Positions 44,815-57,594 of a stretch of DNA of 64,000 nucleotides are shown here, one piece after another. How positions within the stretch are numbered: the stretch's first letter is position 1; each line of letters starts with the position of its first letter. The notes below the pieces were generated by a model that was not told where the DNA came from, did no database searches, and saw nothing but the letters and a program-made list of their open reading frames with translations. The DNA comes from Sequoia sempervirens (taxonomy: Eukaryota; Streptophyta; Pinopsida; Cupressales; Cupressaceae). The position numbers were made by a program, and so were the translations under genes. The stretch lies in assembly GCA_007258455.2 (NCBI GenBank), contig VDFB02270651.1, positions 489,498,711 through 489,562,710 of the forward strand, read 5' to 3'.

Positions 44815-44838
44815 GGACTCATTCTTGCGAATGAGTCC
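44815..44838 (+). repeat. LTR hairpin, perfect 10-base arms
   Basis: GGACTCATTC (44815-44824), loop TTGC, GAATGAGTCC (44829-44838), all ten pairs matched. A second perfect 10-base pair of the same arm sequence with a 12-base loop is at 43963-43994. Confidence 0.8.
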
Positions 44839-45305
44839 CAGTTGAAGTTAAATTTGAGATTTTGGGAGTTTCAAATACCCTTTTTCCATAAACTTGTTTC
44901 TGTACAAAAACCCAGATCTGGGATTGATTCACCCAAAATGGCATATGAGTCCTAGTAGGCCTAAATGTCAGGCTATTTAGCATTCCAAGCCTTCATTCAA
45001 TCTCTCAAAGGTGTCTAGGTGTTCCTCTATATTTTACTAGTTTGTTGTTCTAATTTATTTGCATTTATGGTTCATTTAGTGAAGTTTCTTCCATCATTGA
45101 GTTCAATAATTAGATCTTGCATTTCATTATCTTTTCCAAGCTCTAGCTTGGTGGTGAACCCCTCCTGAATCATTAATCATACCCTAGTACAGTCCCTTAG
45201 CAGATCTCTTTCTCCCATTGTCATCATTTGATTGATATCTCAATGGCATCCTTGAATGTGGAGTATAGAAAGCTTGTTACCCTAGGTCCTAAAACCCCAG
45301 TGTCA

Positions 45306-46581
45306 ACAATTTTCTATCTTATAGTATAAGCCTATACAAAATTAATTTGTATCATCTAGGTATTAGAATGAATTACATAATCGAAAATTAGACTCAAAAT
45401 CCTATATTTCATATTACTAGACTTTTAAAAGATTTGATGTGTAAGTGCTTCAAATTTTTATCCAATTGTGACAAACATTTATTTTTAGGGAAAACCTTCT
45501 ACTTTTTGGCCAAAAAGTGAACCCAAATTCTTGCACTTACCCATGTATTGTGTGTTGATAATCTATGATACCTAATATGCTTTATTTTTACATGTAATAT
45601 GGCAATTGAGTATATTTTCTTTGTTTATTCATTTATGTTTTGAATATTGCACCATCTTTGGTTCCTAATTGTATATAAATTGGTCAAACCAAGATTGATT
45701 CATTGTTGATTGGACTCCATCAAATTAAATATTCAATCAAGATAATACAATTTTACTTGTTTCTTTCCAACTCTTCTCCCTTGTGCACTTTCTTTAAAGT
45801 TTGTTTAGAGTATGTTAGTGTAGGAATAATTTAGGTTATGCTATTAAATCTTCTCTAAAGGGTAATCAAGGCTTGTACTTTACATTTAGACTTCTCATTC
45901 ATTTACTAGTTGAAAGTAATTTTCTTGGATATATGCAAGTGAATATGTTGAGAGAATATAATTGAGCTATCCCTAATCTAATCTTATCTTTAAGAAAAAC
46001 CTTTTTATATATTTCCTTAGTCCTAAATATCCCCTTGATTGAAAAAATAAAAAATCAAGCACCAGGTTATCCAAGCATAGCTAGGATGTAGTAAAAGAGA
46101 ACCTCATGAATATTTATCTCTTTTTCTAGAGAAGAGGTCCCACGAACAACTCTTGTGTTTGAGGCATGAAAATGAACCTTGAACACTTATGTCTTCTAGA
46201 AGAAACCCTTATTACTCCAAGTTATCTCTCTTTCCTTCTATAGACATGTATCTCTCATAAGTGAAACTACTAAATATAACACCTCATTTTATATTTAACC
46301 ATATATAGGTACATTGGAAAAGTGATTGATTGTAAAAAATTCTCCCAATATACCAAATCTTTTGATATACCATGTGGTATGTAGAAGTAGAGACATATCA
46401 AAGATAAAAATGGTATGGAAGAGTAGAGTGGCACCAAGATAAATGGTAGTAAAAGGTCTCAAGGCCTAGGAATTATAGTAATAGTACCTTTTGAGCACTT
46501 CACTAGACCTTTTATGGGGATTCTATGTTAACTAAAAATGGTAGATCACTATAAGGAACAAAATTATAGAGAGAGGGAGAG
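45306..46581. other. no recognisable gene or element
   Basis: AT-rich sequence between the W LTR and the inverted-repeat element; no conserved frame or repeat noticed. Confidence 0.5.
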
Positions 46582-47364
46582 GGGTATGTGCAGGATCATC
46601 ATGGAAAAAATAGGCCCTTAAGTGGCAAAAAATTCAGAAAAAATAGAGTTAGGAAACTTGTAAAAAATTGAATAAGTTATCTATATTATTTCAAAAATAT
46701 GTAAGAATAGAATCTATAGAAAATTGAATGTAGTTTCTAAACTACTAGGTTTGTTTAAAAAAATATATATATATTTGGTGAAAATTTGAAATTTTAATGC
46801 AGTAGTACTTAAATTTTAGGGAAAAAATAAGAGGTAGGTGTCTTTTTGACCACCCTAACCACAATAAAATAATAGTATTTTTTTATAAAATTTTAGATAT
46901 AAGTAGAGGACTCATGTCCCGATGTGATGCATATTTTTTTGTAATTTTTTCCAAGTAAATAATTAACTATAAATTTTTATTACAAATTTTAAAAATATAA
47001 AAACTCATATGTCAACCACCTTAACTTGGTCAAAAATTCATGAAATTCATTTTTTTTTTTAATCCTATAGTATGTGAAGCATAGAATGTGGCGCATGTTT
47101 TGGATTCAAAAAATGTGATACCGTTTGAAAGCTATAGATGTTTTTCAATCAACCTATCAATCGGGACTTTAGTCATAATTCAAATAGAAAAAGAATAATA
47201 ATTACTTATTAAATTCAAAATAAAACATAATTTATATTGGTGGAAATCTAAGAATCTCCTTGAAAAACCCTTTTCGTTTCATCAATTTTCGGTAAAAAAA
47301 AAGTTGTTAGCCACATACCCATCATATTGCCACTTTTTGGCCCATCATGGTCCTGCACATACCC
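46582..47364. mobile_element. non-autonomous DNA element with terminal inverted repeats (783 bp)
   Basis: The left end (46582-46604) and the reverse complement of the right end (47342-47364) match at 21 of 23 bases, both starting GGGTATGTGCAGGA. Just inside, AGTGGCAAAAA on the left and CCAAAAAGTGGCA on the right also correspond. AGAG lies directly outside both ends and may be the target duplication. No transposase frame is present, so it is a MITE-like element. The superfamily is not assigned. Confidence 0.75.
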
Positions 47365-47956
47365 AGAGACCATTTGTAAACATAATAAAACTTGAGGCTT
47401 TTTACCACTCCAAAGAACCTACATAGCCATAAAATATACCTCTATGGGTATCAAATCCTAGAAGGTACATGAAGATATTCAAATTAATTTAATAATTTTT
47501 AATATTCAAGCAAATTAGGAAAAAGTGTTATGTTTGAGGAAATTTTTTGTATTCATATTACACATGTTTGGTTAAAGGCCGTTGGACTATACCTAGTTTA
47601 GTCAAACTATTTTTTGGCTAAACATGTCTATTGGAAACTTAGGTGGCATGATGTTAGCACCAATTTCTTTTATTTTTTAAATTAGGGGTGAAATTTTGAA
47701 GTAGTATCACCTTTTAGGCTTAATTTTAGTATACTAGAATTCAATTATCTTTAACTAAAATTTAGTTTATGTTGAAAATTTATTTTGACTAAATCTATTC
47801 TAGCTAAAATTCTTTGAGTGAAAACTTTTCTAAATAGAAGTGTTTTCTAAATAAATATGTAACACCACTTCGATCTTAATTACAAAAATAATGATAAAAA
47901 TTATGGTAGCCAAGTATATATCAGATGCTATTTTCTAGAAAACACTATTAGCAAGA
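47365..47956. other. non-coding sequence with a 30-base perfect direct repeat
   Basis: TTATGGTAGCCAAGTATATA and the next ten bases occur at 47901-47930 and again at 47957-47986. The second copy runs into the integrase fragment. Confidence 0.7.
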
Positions 47957-48965
47957 TTATGGTAGCCAAGTATATATCAGATGCTAAGAATTATACAAGA
48001 TCATGCAAAATTTTCTAGTGAATAGGGCACCCTACATCTAGAGATGAGATGACCCTCCATGTGATATTAGCACAATTCCTATTTGAGAAATGGGTGATTG
48101 ACTTCATAGGACCAATAGAGCCTTTGATGAAAAACATCCAAAGCTAGATTGATAATCACTAGTGTTGACTATTTGGTCAAATGGGTAGAAGCTACACCTA
48201 CTAAAAATTACACCGTGTATACTACAAATAGATGCATTTACCATAACAATATTACTATAATTGGGTGTCCCATAAGTATAACTAGTGATCAAGGAAAACA
48301 TTTTCTTAACAAAACAATAAGGGAGCTATGAACCAGCTTCATGGTTACACATAGCCACAGTACACCATACCATCCACAAGCCAATGGAGTGAGTGAAGCT
48401 CTCAATAAGATTTTATGCACTAATTTAACCACGATGTGTAATGCCAATTAGACAGATTGGATATTAAAATTCCTGTGATACTCTGGTAATATTGTACTAC
48501 ATATAAATGTGCTGACAAACACACCCCATTTGATCTTTTATATGGTATGGAGGCAAGCATACCAATAAATCTCATGGTATAAAATATTTAGACATGATTG
48601 AACTCATGACTCACAGTTATTGAGGAATCTATCAAGCACCACATTGAGGAACTAGATAAACTAAATGAATAAAATTAACTAACCACACACAACTTATGGA
48701 TAGAAAACTGAAGAGAGAAAGAATGGCATGATCGAAATCTTAGATATAAACAATTTAAGGTCAGTGATTTGGTTTGTATCTATGATAGTAAATTTAAGAA
48801 ACGAGGTAAACTAAAAGTTATATGGTTGGCCCCTTATCAAATCCATCAAATCCTTTACTCTAGAGCAATGCAACTCAAGACATTAGATTGCACCATACTC
48901 CAATGCTTTTTCAATAGAGGAATACTGAAACAATCATATTCTAGTAGAGTAGTGTTGACTTGAGG
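47957..48965 (+). pseudogene. Ty3/gypsy integrase, family G element, broken
   Basis: Pieces in several frames follow the integrase order. First YISDAKNYTRSCK (end of the zinc-binding region), then FEKWVIDFIGPIE (first catalytic Asp), VDYLVKWVEATPT, GCPISITSDQGKHF (second Asp) and YHPQANGVSEALNKIL (Glu). Last comes the C-terminal part FKVSDLVCIYDSKFKK then LKVIWLAPYQIHQIL and MQLKTLD. The three D-D-E residues are visible, but at least five stops or frameshifts separate them. Integrase would have inserted the cDNA into the genome. RT and RNase H upstream are missing. A polypurine tract and LTR follow directly. Confidence 0.85.
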
Positions 48966-48980
48966 ACAACTCAAAATTTC

Positions 48981-48993
48981 GAAAGGGGGGTGA
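48981..48993 (+). promoter_or_regulatory. polypurine tract of the family G element
   Basis: GAAAGGGGGGTGA immediately before the LTR start TGTTAGCC (48994). Confidence 0.75.
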
Positions 48994-49512
48994 TGTTAGC
49001 CAGAAAACAAGACAAGGAATGCATAGACTAGTAAAACATACCACATTTTGGTGCAAAAGACCCACAAAGCATAATACTATAAAGATATCATCTAGACTAG
49101 GGATACCATGGATGGGTCACATCCCGTCTCATATATATGTGTATAAAAGAAGATATGAATGATAGAATAGAAAGATGAATAAGGGAAGGAGATATATGTA
49201 ATAAATTGAGAGAAATATGTGTAGAAGAGACTAGTGTAAGGAAGGATTGATATATAGAGATTAGATAAGAGTTAAACAATAGTATTGGGGAAGATATAAC
49301 ATTGTACTAATTTTGATTTGATTAATAGAATGGATACTTAAGTTATATCTATATGATGTTATTTGTTATTCTATGGATATATAAATAGTTAACCGCACTT
49401 CTAATTACATTGATGTCACCTTTACATTATTGAGTCCGGGGTATAAACCACAACACTTAGAAAATACTTATGGCTCAAAACTTTAGTATTGTTTGCCCAC
49501 ATTTCTTGCTAA
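48994..49512 (+). repeat. LTR, family G, copy 3 (3' LTR)
   Basis: Starts TGTTAGCCAGAAAAC after the polypurine tract. Its later two thirds match 8755-9110 and 11175-11500. The end is set near TTTCTTGCTAA by comparison with copy 1. It overlaps the left edge of duplication copy B. Confidence 0.7.
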
Positions 49513-49710
49513 TAGATCTATAGGCATATAAGTTAGACCATTTGAGGTAGAATTTTTATCAATGTGAAAGAAACTTGTTAAGTTTGAATTCATGATTATC
49601 AAGTGAGTTCTTAGTGAAAATTTGAAGTTATCAATGAGGCTTAGAATTCTTGTGGTTTCTCCCTCTTTTGTCAAGATTCCAATAATAGCCCTTGGGAATA
49701 TTAACTTATT

Positions 49711-50160
49711 AAATGTGAATTTTCTCCTTTGAGATTTGTTAAAATTAATGTTCATGGAGCTTCAAGTGATAATCCTAGAAAAGTTAGCATTAGAGGTGCT
49801 TGTTGTGACCATAGTGGTAAGGTTAAGTTTTGATTGTTTGGTTGTCTTGATATTGCTTCTAATAATTTTACTAAAGCTATGACCATTCACTAAGCTCTTT
49901 TAGAAATTAAGAAAAAATGTTTTACCAATATTAATTTAGAATTTCTGTGTAAAATTTTGGCCGACAATTTAATAGGGAAGCATTCTTGTCACTTCTAACT
50001 ATGATAGTTGAATGAATGTAAGAAATACATCAATATCCTCATTTGTGATTTTAATATTGTTAAGAGGAACCATATTAGAAAGGAACAAAATTAGGTTGTT
50101 AATTTTTTAGCTAAATCGACTTCTAATTGGAATGCTATCATTGTTGATACACACAACAAT
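49711..50160 (+). pseudogene. RNase H domain (RVT_3 type) of a LINE, copy B
   Basis: The same frame as 11752-12207 with the same stops after KVKF and after SIH. Here the catalytic motif reads NVHGA, so the first Asp is also lost, and the stretch is slightly shorter. It is a paralogue by block duplication, not a separate insertion. Confidence 0.75.
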
Positions 50161-52751
50161 TAGGACTACCTTTTTAGGGACTTAAGAAAATAGTTTTTTT
50201 ATTTTTTCAATGCTAGCTACAATACTTGTCTAGATTCTTGATTCATGTTAGTATGAGCAGTTCTCATTGATGTGGTGTTTCTTGTGATGTTCTTCCTATT
50301 TATTCCTCTATGTTTAACTTTATTGTTGCTATTTTCTTTAAGTGGTTTTTGTATTGGTCCAATTTTTTAACATAAAGACAAACATTAATATTGATTCTCA
50401 GAGCATGTGCAATCTTCATGGGAAAAAGTGATGGGGTGTAGACTATTCTCCTTGTCTTGTTTCTTGTCTATTTTCAATCCATCAAATGTTCCTAATTTTT
50501 TAAAATTAATACACCATAAATCTATTTAAGACCAAGAAACCAACTTTGTAATCAAATGTTGTTTTCCAATGTTTTTCTGATAGCTATAATAAAATAATAT
50601 CTTAGAGCTACAAGGCTACTCCACATTTGCATGTGTGTGTATATAAAATTGTGGATGCATATTAACCGCAAAGAAGAAATCCAACCATGCCGAAAAATGT
50701 TAACATTTTAGCTATGTGGCACTAAGCTTTAACTCCCACAAGATTGGTAAACAGAACATAGTTTGTCATTTGAACTAAAAAGTTTAGTGGACCCTTCAAA
50801 ATAGATAAATAAGTTTCTAGCAAATATAAAGCTTTCCAAGCCTTTGAGTTGTCCATAAGCTCTTCAAAATCTTATTAAAAGTTTGCAAAGCCATTTAGCA
50901 ATGGTCAAAAGTCCCCTTTTTTTTATCACTTGCATATAAAAGTTTGTGTTGTTCAATCAAAAATATCTACATCGGAGAAAATATTAAGAAGAAAGTCAAA
51001 ACATTGATAGTCCAATTAAGGATTAGTTCACATCATCTTAGATGTGAAATTGGCACATGGTTGATACCTAAAGAGAGGTGGGAAAAGAGAATATATCTAT
51101 TTTAAAATAAGAAAGTGGAGAGAGTGATACTTTATCTTGTTGTACTGAAAGTATAATGACATTTATACTGGTAAGACACCTTGAAAATTGACAATTCAAC
51201 CATCTTGTTCAACAGATAAGGCTAAACAGAATTACAAACATCTTCATCATTATTCAATGTTGAAGATCTGATCTTGAAAGAAGATTACAAACTTTAAAAG
51301 ACTTAAAATCCTATTTGTAAGAAAGATTGTGTGCTGCTCTTAAATCCCATAAACTGCTTTGACCTGTCGACATTATAAAAAATATTTCATTCCATTTATT
51401 TATTACATTTTTTACCAAATAGGGCAAAGATCTGCATTTTGGCACTCTTCAGTTTATTCTTATCTTTTTATGATAATAATTAATAATTGTTTAATTGTGA
51501 TTATTTGGATAGATGATGCCACTACTTTCGATTCGGATTTTAAAGAGTGGTTTTGGGTGGGAGCAGTAAAAAGAAAATAATTAAGTTTGTTTGTTTGTTT
51601 GTTTTTTAATATATTATTAGTCTATATTTTAAGTAGAGATCTTAAAGTAGAGAAAACAATTTATATTTTTAATGTTGTATTTTATTTTGAAAAGTAGGTG
51701 AATTTTAATTTTCTCATTGGTTTTGTTCAAATTGAGGTGGGTGTAGAAATTATATTTTATTCACAAAAAATATAGAAAATATGGGGTCTAATGAAATTGC
51801 AAGTTGTATGTTAGTATATATTATTTGTTCACTTTGAGTAGTTATTATTGGAAAGCATCAAGTTTATATTTACTGCTAATCTATACCAAAATGGGAGCTT
51901 TTAAGTAGGTTATGGACATCCATCAAACAACAAAGGAGAGAAGAATATCATCAAATATTTTGGTTGCCATTGTGCTTGTCAACATGAATGCAAAATGTAG
52001 AAGCACACATAAGGCATGAAAGAGTATGTTTTAGGACGCATTCTTAATTAGATTAATACTGATTCAAGCCAACATAAATTTGTTTTCTTTAATGACAATT
52101 CAGAAGAAAAAGGTTTAAAGTTGAATGAAATAGCTTCATAGAATTGTAGTTTTTTACAAAGTTTGAATGATCAAAACCATTCGATGTGGTTCAACCTTAG
52201 AATTAATGACTTGTGGAAGCTAGACACTCGTGATAAGAATTTGTAGATATAATAGAGGATTGTAGACATTGTAAAATCATGTAGGACATTATTATTACTA
52301 GTTTTCTCACAAGAATTTTCTCAAAGGATACTAGTAAGTAGATTTTTGTATTACTAATTATTCAATATTGATAGAAACCATTGGTAAATTTATTTAAATA
52401 GTCTTAAAAATTATTATTTTGTTGAAAAAATTTATTAATCTAGTCATAGTATGCTCTAGCCTTTTGTTAATTTATAACTTATAAGCTATAATGGAGATTG
52501 TTGTTGATGCCATGTTAGCATTACAAAATTTCAATTTTATAGGTGAAATTTTCATTAATAGAATATATGTTATTACTTTAGATGATTTCAAAAACTAGTA
52601 ATAGTTGTTTTGAATATAACCATAGTGGTAGGTGGCTTTTAGACATTTTTAATAATGTTCTTTTAGATTTTTTTATTTTAAACATATTCTAGCCTATGGC
52701 CTAATGTGTGTTGAACATAAATTTGTTGCACCTATGGGTGATCCCACAATA
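50161..52751 (+). other. non-coding sequence shared with copy A
   Basis: Matches 12208-13332 and 14179-15522. Between them, 51293-51408 is B-specific (about 116 bases) in place of the 846 bases of A. Nothing coding is supported except the short WIDDATTFDSDFKEWFWVG frame near 51505. Confidence 0.5.
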
Positions 52752-53335
52752 TTGGTTTACAATTTTTGGCCAAACTGGACACTGGAATGCTTTTTTTTAA
52801 CTAAATCTTCACTTTTGGGCACCTATAGCGGCTAAACTGCGAGGAATTTGAAGATGATGCAAACTAGTGATTTAAGAAATTTTGTCTGTAGATTCCTAAT
52901 ATATTTTTTTCAAAATCTTTGGAATCAGATTGCACTTCTTTTTCTATCTCCTTTGAAAACTTGTTTTTTTAGTGAAAAACATTTTTAAGGAGTGGCTCTC
53001 ACTGTATAACGGATAACTTCTTTTCCATGAAGGATAAAATTCTAATTTTCTCAAATTTAGAGTTGTAACTATGATATCTAGTGCTTCCAATTGGTTTCAT
53101 AATGTTTTATTGAATATTTTTTCCTTGATCAAGTTTCAAAGTCAAACAAATTACAATTCAGACATAGACAGACCTTATAACACGTAACGTTTATTGTATG
53201 TATTGAAATTAGCAACTTTTTTGTAGGATCAAGGACTTCAATATCTGTTGCACTCATATTTTTAATTTTTTTATTTTATAATATGCTATTTTTCCACATG
53301 TGTAGAATAGAGAGCTTGATTTTTGGTGAAAAACC
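52752..53335 (+). repeat. dispersed repeat R1, copy B (full length)
   Basis: Aligns with 28775-29365 along its whole length and with 15523-15655 at its start. It shows that the longer form is ancestral. Confidence 0.75.
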
Positions 53336-54689
53336 TATGTTTAATAAAACTTAAAAAACAAATACATAATAAAAACAAAACATATTAAAATTATATTCGT
53401 TGGATAGCTTTTTCCAAGGACTACCATCATCCAGTTGGGTATGTGAAGTCTCCTCCATTTTCATCCTCAACCTGAGCTTCAAAGCATAAAATTTTGGAAT
53501 TTTTTTGTGCCTAAGGAGGAGAAGGGGGTGAAAGGGTGGTTCGAGTGAACTAGGAGGGTTTGCTCGAACCCCCAGTGGTTTTCTCAAATCAAGGTTTGCT
53601 CGAACTAGGGTTCGAGCGAACCCCATTTCCACAAGCCTTCACTTTTGGATTTTTGCTGGGAATGGTGAGACCCATCATTAAATGGGTTTACTCAAAGGGG
53701 GGTTTGATAGGTTTGCGCAAACCAAAAGTTCGTTCAAACCTCCAAAAACCAAATTTTTTTGCAACTTTTCCCCTATAATAGTTTGAACATTTTTGGTTCG
53801 CACATGTTTATAATTGTTATTGAATATTGTTGGTGCAAATAGGTGTTTTACCTATCTAGGTTATATTTGCTTGTTAAGTCCACTCCTCATTTGTACATTT
53901 GTACATTTGGATCATCTAAATACATATAGATGCAAGGATTCCTCATTTGTACATTTGGATCATCTAAATACATATTTGGATTGCTCAATTTGCTTGTTTT
54001 TTTTATCTCCATGATATAATTCTTATATGTCACCAAAGATTTAGGGAGAGGTAGTTTCAAGTCGTAAGGTGAACCAATTCAATTGTATTAGGCTACTTTA
54101 ATTGGTTTTTGCTAATAAATTACAAGAAACTCATTAGGACCCAAATTCGAGCATCGAGAAATTGGGATATTGTGCATCATTTTTCTTTGAGTGAAGATTT
54201 AATTTATTGTCATCTTGAGAATTCAACTTGCACATTTTATCAAGCATAGTTAGAAATAACTCTACACAAAACAGGTGTCTCATTTTAGGAAGATCATATA
54301 GTGAGCACAAAAAATCATTTGGCATATTTTTTACAAATATTTGCATTGATTAAGGATTAGAGAGGGGTGTGGTAAAAGTCTCCTTAGCCCACAGCCTAAG
54401 AAAAGTGTAGTCTTGGCAAAGACCTCATGTGGACCACCTTTTTTAGAGTCTCACATGACCTTGTCAATCACAAATCTGTGGCCCCCAAATTTTTTTTTAT
54501 TTTATCCATAGGGTCGAAGTGAGAGGAGAAGTCATGGTTTTCTTCAGAGAAAGCTCGATGAAGCAAGAGGAGAGGAGAGGTTGTGACATGTGTTGAGAAA
54601 ATGTGTCTCAACCTTGCAATTACATAAGGTATTGTTGATACATAAGGTACCTGTTCATTTGATGATGATAGGGGGGCATGGACCATTCA
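53336..54689. other. B-only sequence with a cluster of GGTT..AACC palindromes and a 30-base duplication
   Basis: Between 53538 and 53739 at least six copies of a GGTT(C/T)G-NN-C(G/A)AACC-type word occur, including the perfect palindrome GGTTTGCGCAAACC (53710-53723). Farther on, TTTGTACATTTGGATCATCT and ten more bases repeat at 53898-53927 and 53946-53975. No gene is supported. Confidence 0.6.
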
Positions 54690-55110
54690 TCATTATGTCT
54701 CATATCTAACAGCCAATATTTTATTAGCTTGAATTTCCTATCTAAGGAAACCCTATTTTATGAGGGCATTGTATTATAGTTGTGTATTGTGATGTATTCT
54801 AAGAGTCTGATAGTGGTCGTGTTGTCTCTAAATTTTTGAGTGGTGATCTACTCCTGTGAGAAGCTTAAACTATACAAGTATATTGTAATCTTTGTAATTT
54901 TTGAATAATATATTGGGTGGATTTTGGAGTATAGGGTTTTTCTCCTGAAAGGGTTTTCCCCATATAAATTGATGTGTTATGGTATGCATGATATTTATGT
55001 CTATTTATGTTTAAATTTTTGTAACTGTTAAAGATCTGTACAAATTTTTTACATTATTCTCCTCTCAAGATTAGTGTAGGAAGTTGTTCTACTACCTTAG
55101 CTTGCTTACA
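54690..55110 (+). repeat. probable copia-like LTR, 3' part
   Basis: Contains GGGTTTTTCTCCTGAAAGGG then TTTTCCCCATATAAATT (54935-54970), the hallmark of many plant Ty1/copia LTRs, preceded by TATTGTAATCTTTGTAATTTT. After the end, AGCTTGCTTACAACATGAAG resembles sequence that normally follows a copia primer binding site, but the site itself is not readable. Start not determined. Confidence 0.5.
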
Positions 55111-57589
55111 ACATGAAGATCAAATGATTAGGCATGTGGTTGGATTGGTTTCCAACCTAGTGACATAAAAAAATTAGCACATAGGCAATGCACTGAATTT
55201 TGTGCACACAACCCTTGGTGTAGAAAAATACAGGTGGCCCTCTTGCCAATCCATCCAAATTTATTTGTAAGCCATTTTAAGCTATGCATTCCATCAATTT
55301 AGGATGAAATTGATCAACTAGTGTTCATTGGTTGTTTGACTTGGTCAACGCCCTCTCCAATGGCTTCCATAAATTTGTAACCTACTCATCCACACCTCCA
55401 CTTCAATTGAATTAGTCAACAACCCTTGAATTTCCATGCCAACTTCAACAGGTAGTTACTTTTAGCATTGATTAGGTTATTCTATTCGAAAAACCTAAGA
55501 TTTTAGGCCTATAAAGGAACTTGTGGCCTCTATGCTCCCACATTTCTTTTTTTCTCAAACTACCTCAATAAGTTTTTCAAGGGAGTGGTTTTCAATTTAT
55601 TTTCAAACTCTTGATGACTATTAGCATTTTATATAACAATTAGATTCTAACTATCACTAGTTAAGCCATTTTTTAACAATTAATAGTTTACTCACAATTA
55701 TTAACATTGTTGAAAACCTCTAGTCATTATGGGAACTATTTAACCTTTTGGTTTATTAAGGATCTTGTAAAAGAGAGGTGGATTTTTGTTGTTGACCAAT
55801 TTTTGTAAGGGGGTTTTAATTTTATGTTTAAATTGTCATTTTATTGAGGTTTGAAAGGAATACTTAATCAATGCCTTCTTAATCCATTTCATGACATAAA
55901 ATTGTAAGAACTCAACAACAAATAAGTTTGTAAATGCACTCACATAAAGTGCCACAAAAACTAAATGTGTTCCTTAGGAAGGGAATTTGGGAATTTTGTA
56001 CTTACACTAACTTATAAAGTGTAATGGGGGGTTGTGTAGAGCCTTGATTTGACATCATAGTTATGGATCAGTCATTTGTTGTAGTAATCAAGATCCTAAC
56101 ATCATGTCCAAGTTTATGTGTGTTCATGTCATCTTCTGAAGGATAATATGCATTATTGATCCTAAAGCATCCAAGCATTTCAAGTATGCAAATCAATCAA
56201 GAAAATAAAGATCCAATTCCTTTGGAGAGATGTGTTTGACTTCAGTCCTTTAAGGGAAGCCATTAAAGGGTTGTGAGTTGTAGGAAATATTATTCACTCA
56301 TCATTTCCTTCCTTTTTCATTATCTTTCTATCAAGGGTTAATTACCAAACTGGGGATAAAAAAATCCTCTGTGTATGTGCAGATTATAGGTTGATGAAGA
56401 ATTGAAGAGATGTTGAAGGAGCAATTTCACATTATTGCACAAGTTGTCATCATTGTTGGTCAAGTAATGAAAACTAAGTTGCAGAATTTATTTTGGTCAC
56501 TTTGACAGTTGGATGTGTGTAAAATAGGAACCAAGATCCAACATGAAAGGATTTTCAAAGGTTATTTTGAAATCCCTAACTAAGACCCATTCACCCATGG
56601 GTGAACCAAACCATTAGCAGACCTCAAAAAAAAAAAATTGCTGACAGGTACATGCCATCAAACCCTTCTTAGATCTTGTTGTAAACTATCATTTCCATTT
56701 CTATACATTTTGAAATCTTTATTTTAAGTATTAGGTCTTGTTAATTTAGTGTGAGTGCTTCAAATCATTTTCATTTATTTCCAAATCTTTCCTATTGTCC
56801 TAAGGATTGATATCTATGTCTGATTGACTCACCATTGAGGTTGAAATTCAATATCTACACCTTGTGATCTCTTTCCTAATGAAATTTATAGGCAAAGACA
56901 CCTATTGAGATACCTAATTTTTGTACACACAAATAATTTTTTTTGGATCCCTTTCCCCACAATTTCATTTTTGTGAACCTGACATTCTTACATCATACTC
57001 TTTTGAATTATAGGTCCTTCAAACCCTAGATATATGTTTTGCATCATTTTTCTTTGCATTTCATCTAGGGTTACATATTGTATATTGTGTGTGTGTCGAA
57101 TGTGGAGAGATTCAATGTCAACACAAACCTTAATGAAATGGTTTACATTCAAAGTTTGAAGCAAGTAAAACTACTCTATTCGTAATATAATCAAATCTTT
57201 CAAATACGTATCATTGTCCTCTATTTCTAGGGATTTATTAAACCGTTTGGCTCTCCAATTTATATGGGCACAATGGTTGTTAAAATGACTACCTAGAAAA
57301 TGAGATTTGATGCTTAATATGCAAGCTAAGATGATTTTTATGTGCAAATGTGTGCTGAAAGGAATAGTGGTATGCTTCTAAATAAAACGAGATGATGGAA
57401 TTGATGATGAATACAATGATAAAAAAAGGATGATGTTGATGATATATGAACAAGTGGAGATGAGTGAGATGATATGAAACTATAGTGAACTATCCATGAT
57501 TATGCATACGATCAAATGCAAACATAAAACAATCTAACCTAAAATGTAACTATGATGCAATGGGGATGATAAAATGTAACTATGAAGCA
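55111..57589 (+). other. non-coding sequence; from 55969 shared with copy A, with a W LTR remnant (about 56310-56920)
   Basis: 55111-55968 is B-only and without recognised features. 55969-57589 matches 15656-17276, including the W landmarks TTAATTACCAAACTGGGG and TTCACCCATGGGTGAA. Confidence 0.55.
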
Positions 57590-57594
57590 ATTAA

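Larger units (their letters stand above)
38322..45305 (+). mobile_element. LTR retrotransposon, family W, copy 2
   Basis: A 5'-truncated LTR (38322-39344), a 4.2 kb interior and a full 3' LTR (43504-45305). The interior holds an acidic gag-like region, a gypsy protease, a G-patch remnant and a Cys/His motif, then a non-coding stretch with two polypurine tracts. No reverse transcriptase or integrase is present, as in copy 1. Shared structure of two decayed copies suggests that this family moved as gag/protease-only elements. Confidence 0.8.
43504..45305 (+). repeat. 3' LTR of W copy 2
   Basis: Starts TGTAATGATAG after the polypurine tract and ends near CCCCAGTGTCA (45305; the true end may be 45308, AACA). 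It holds three hairpin motifs (43963-43994, 44815-44838, about 44919-44953), a (TC)n run at 44557-44583 and TTAATTACCTAAATGGGG at 44498. It is longer than the 1.4 kb LTR of copy 1. Confidence 0.7.

Noticed and set aside
53560..53625. tRNA T-arm (GGTTCGA-type words)
   Set aside because: No acceptor or anticodon arms around them; they belong to the palindrome cluster.
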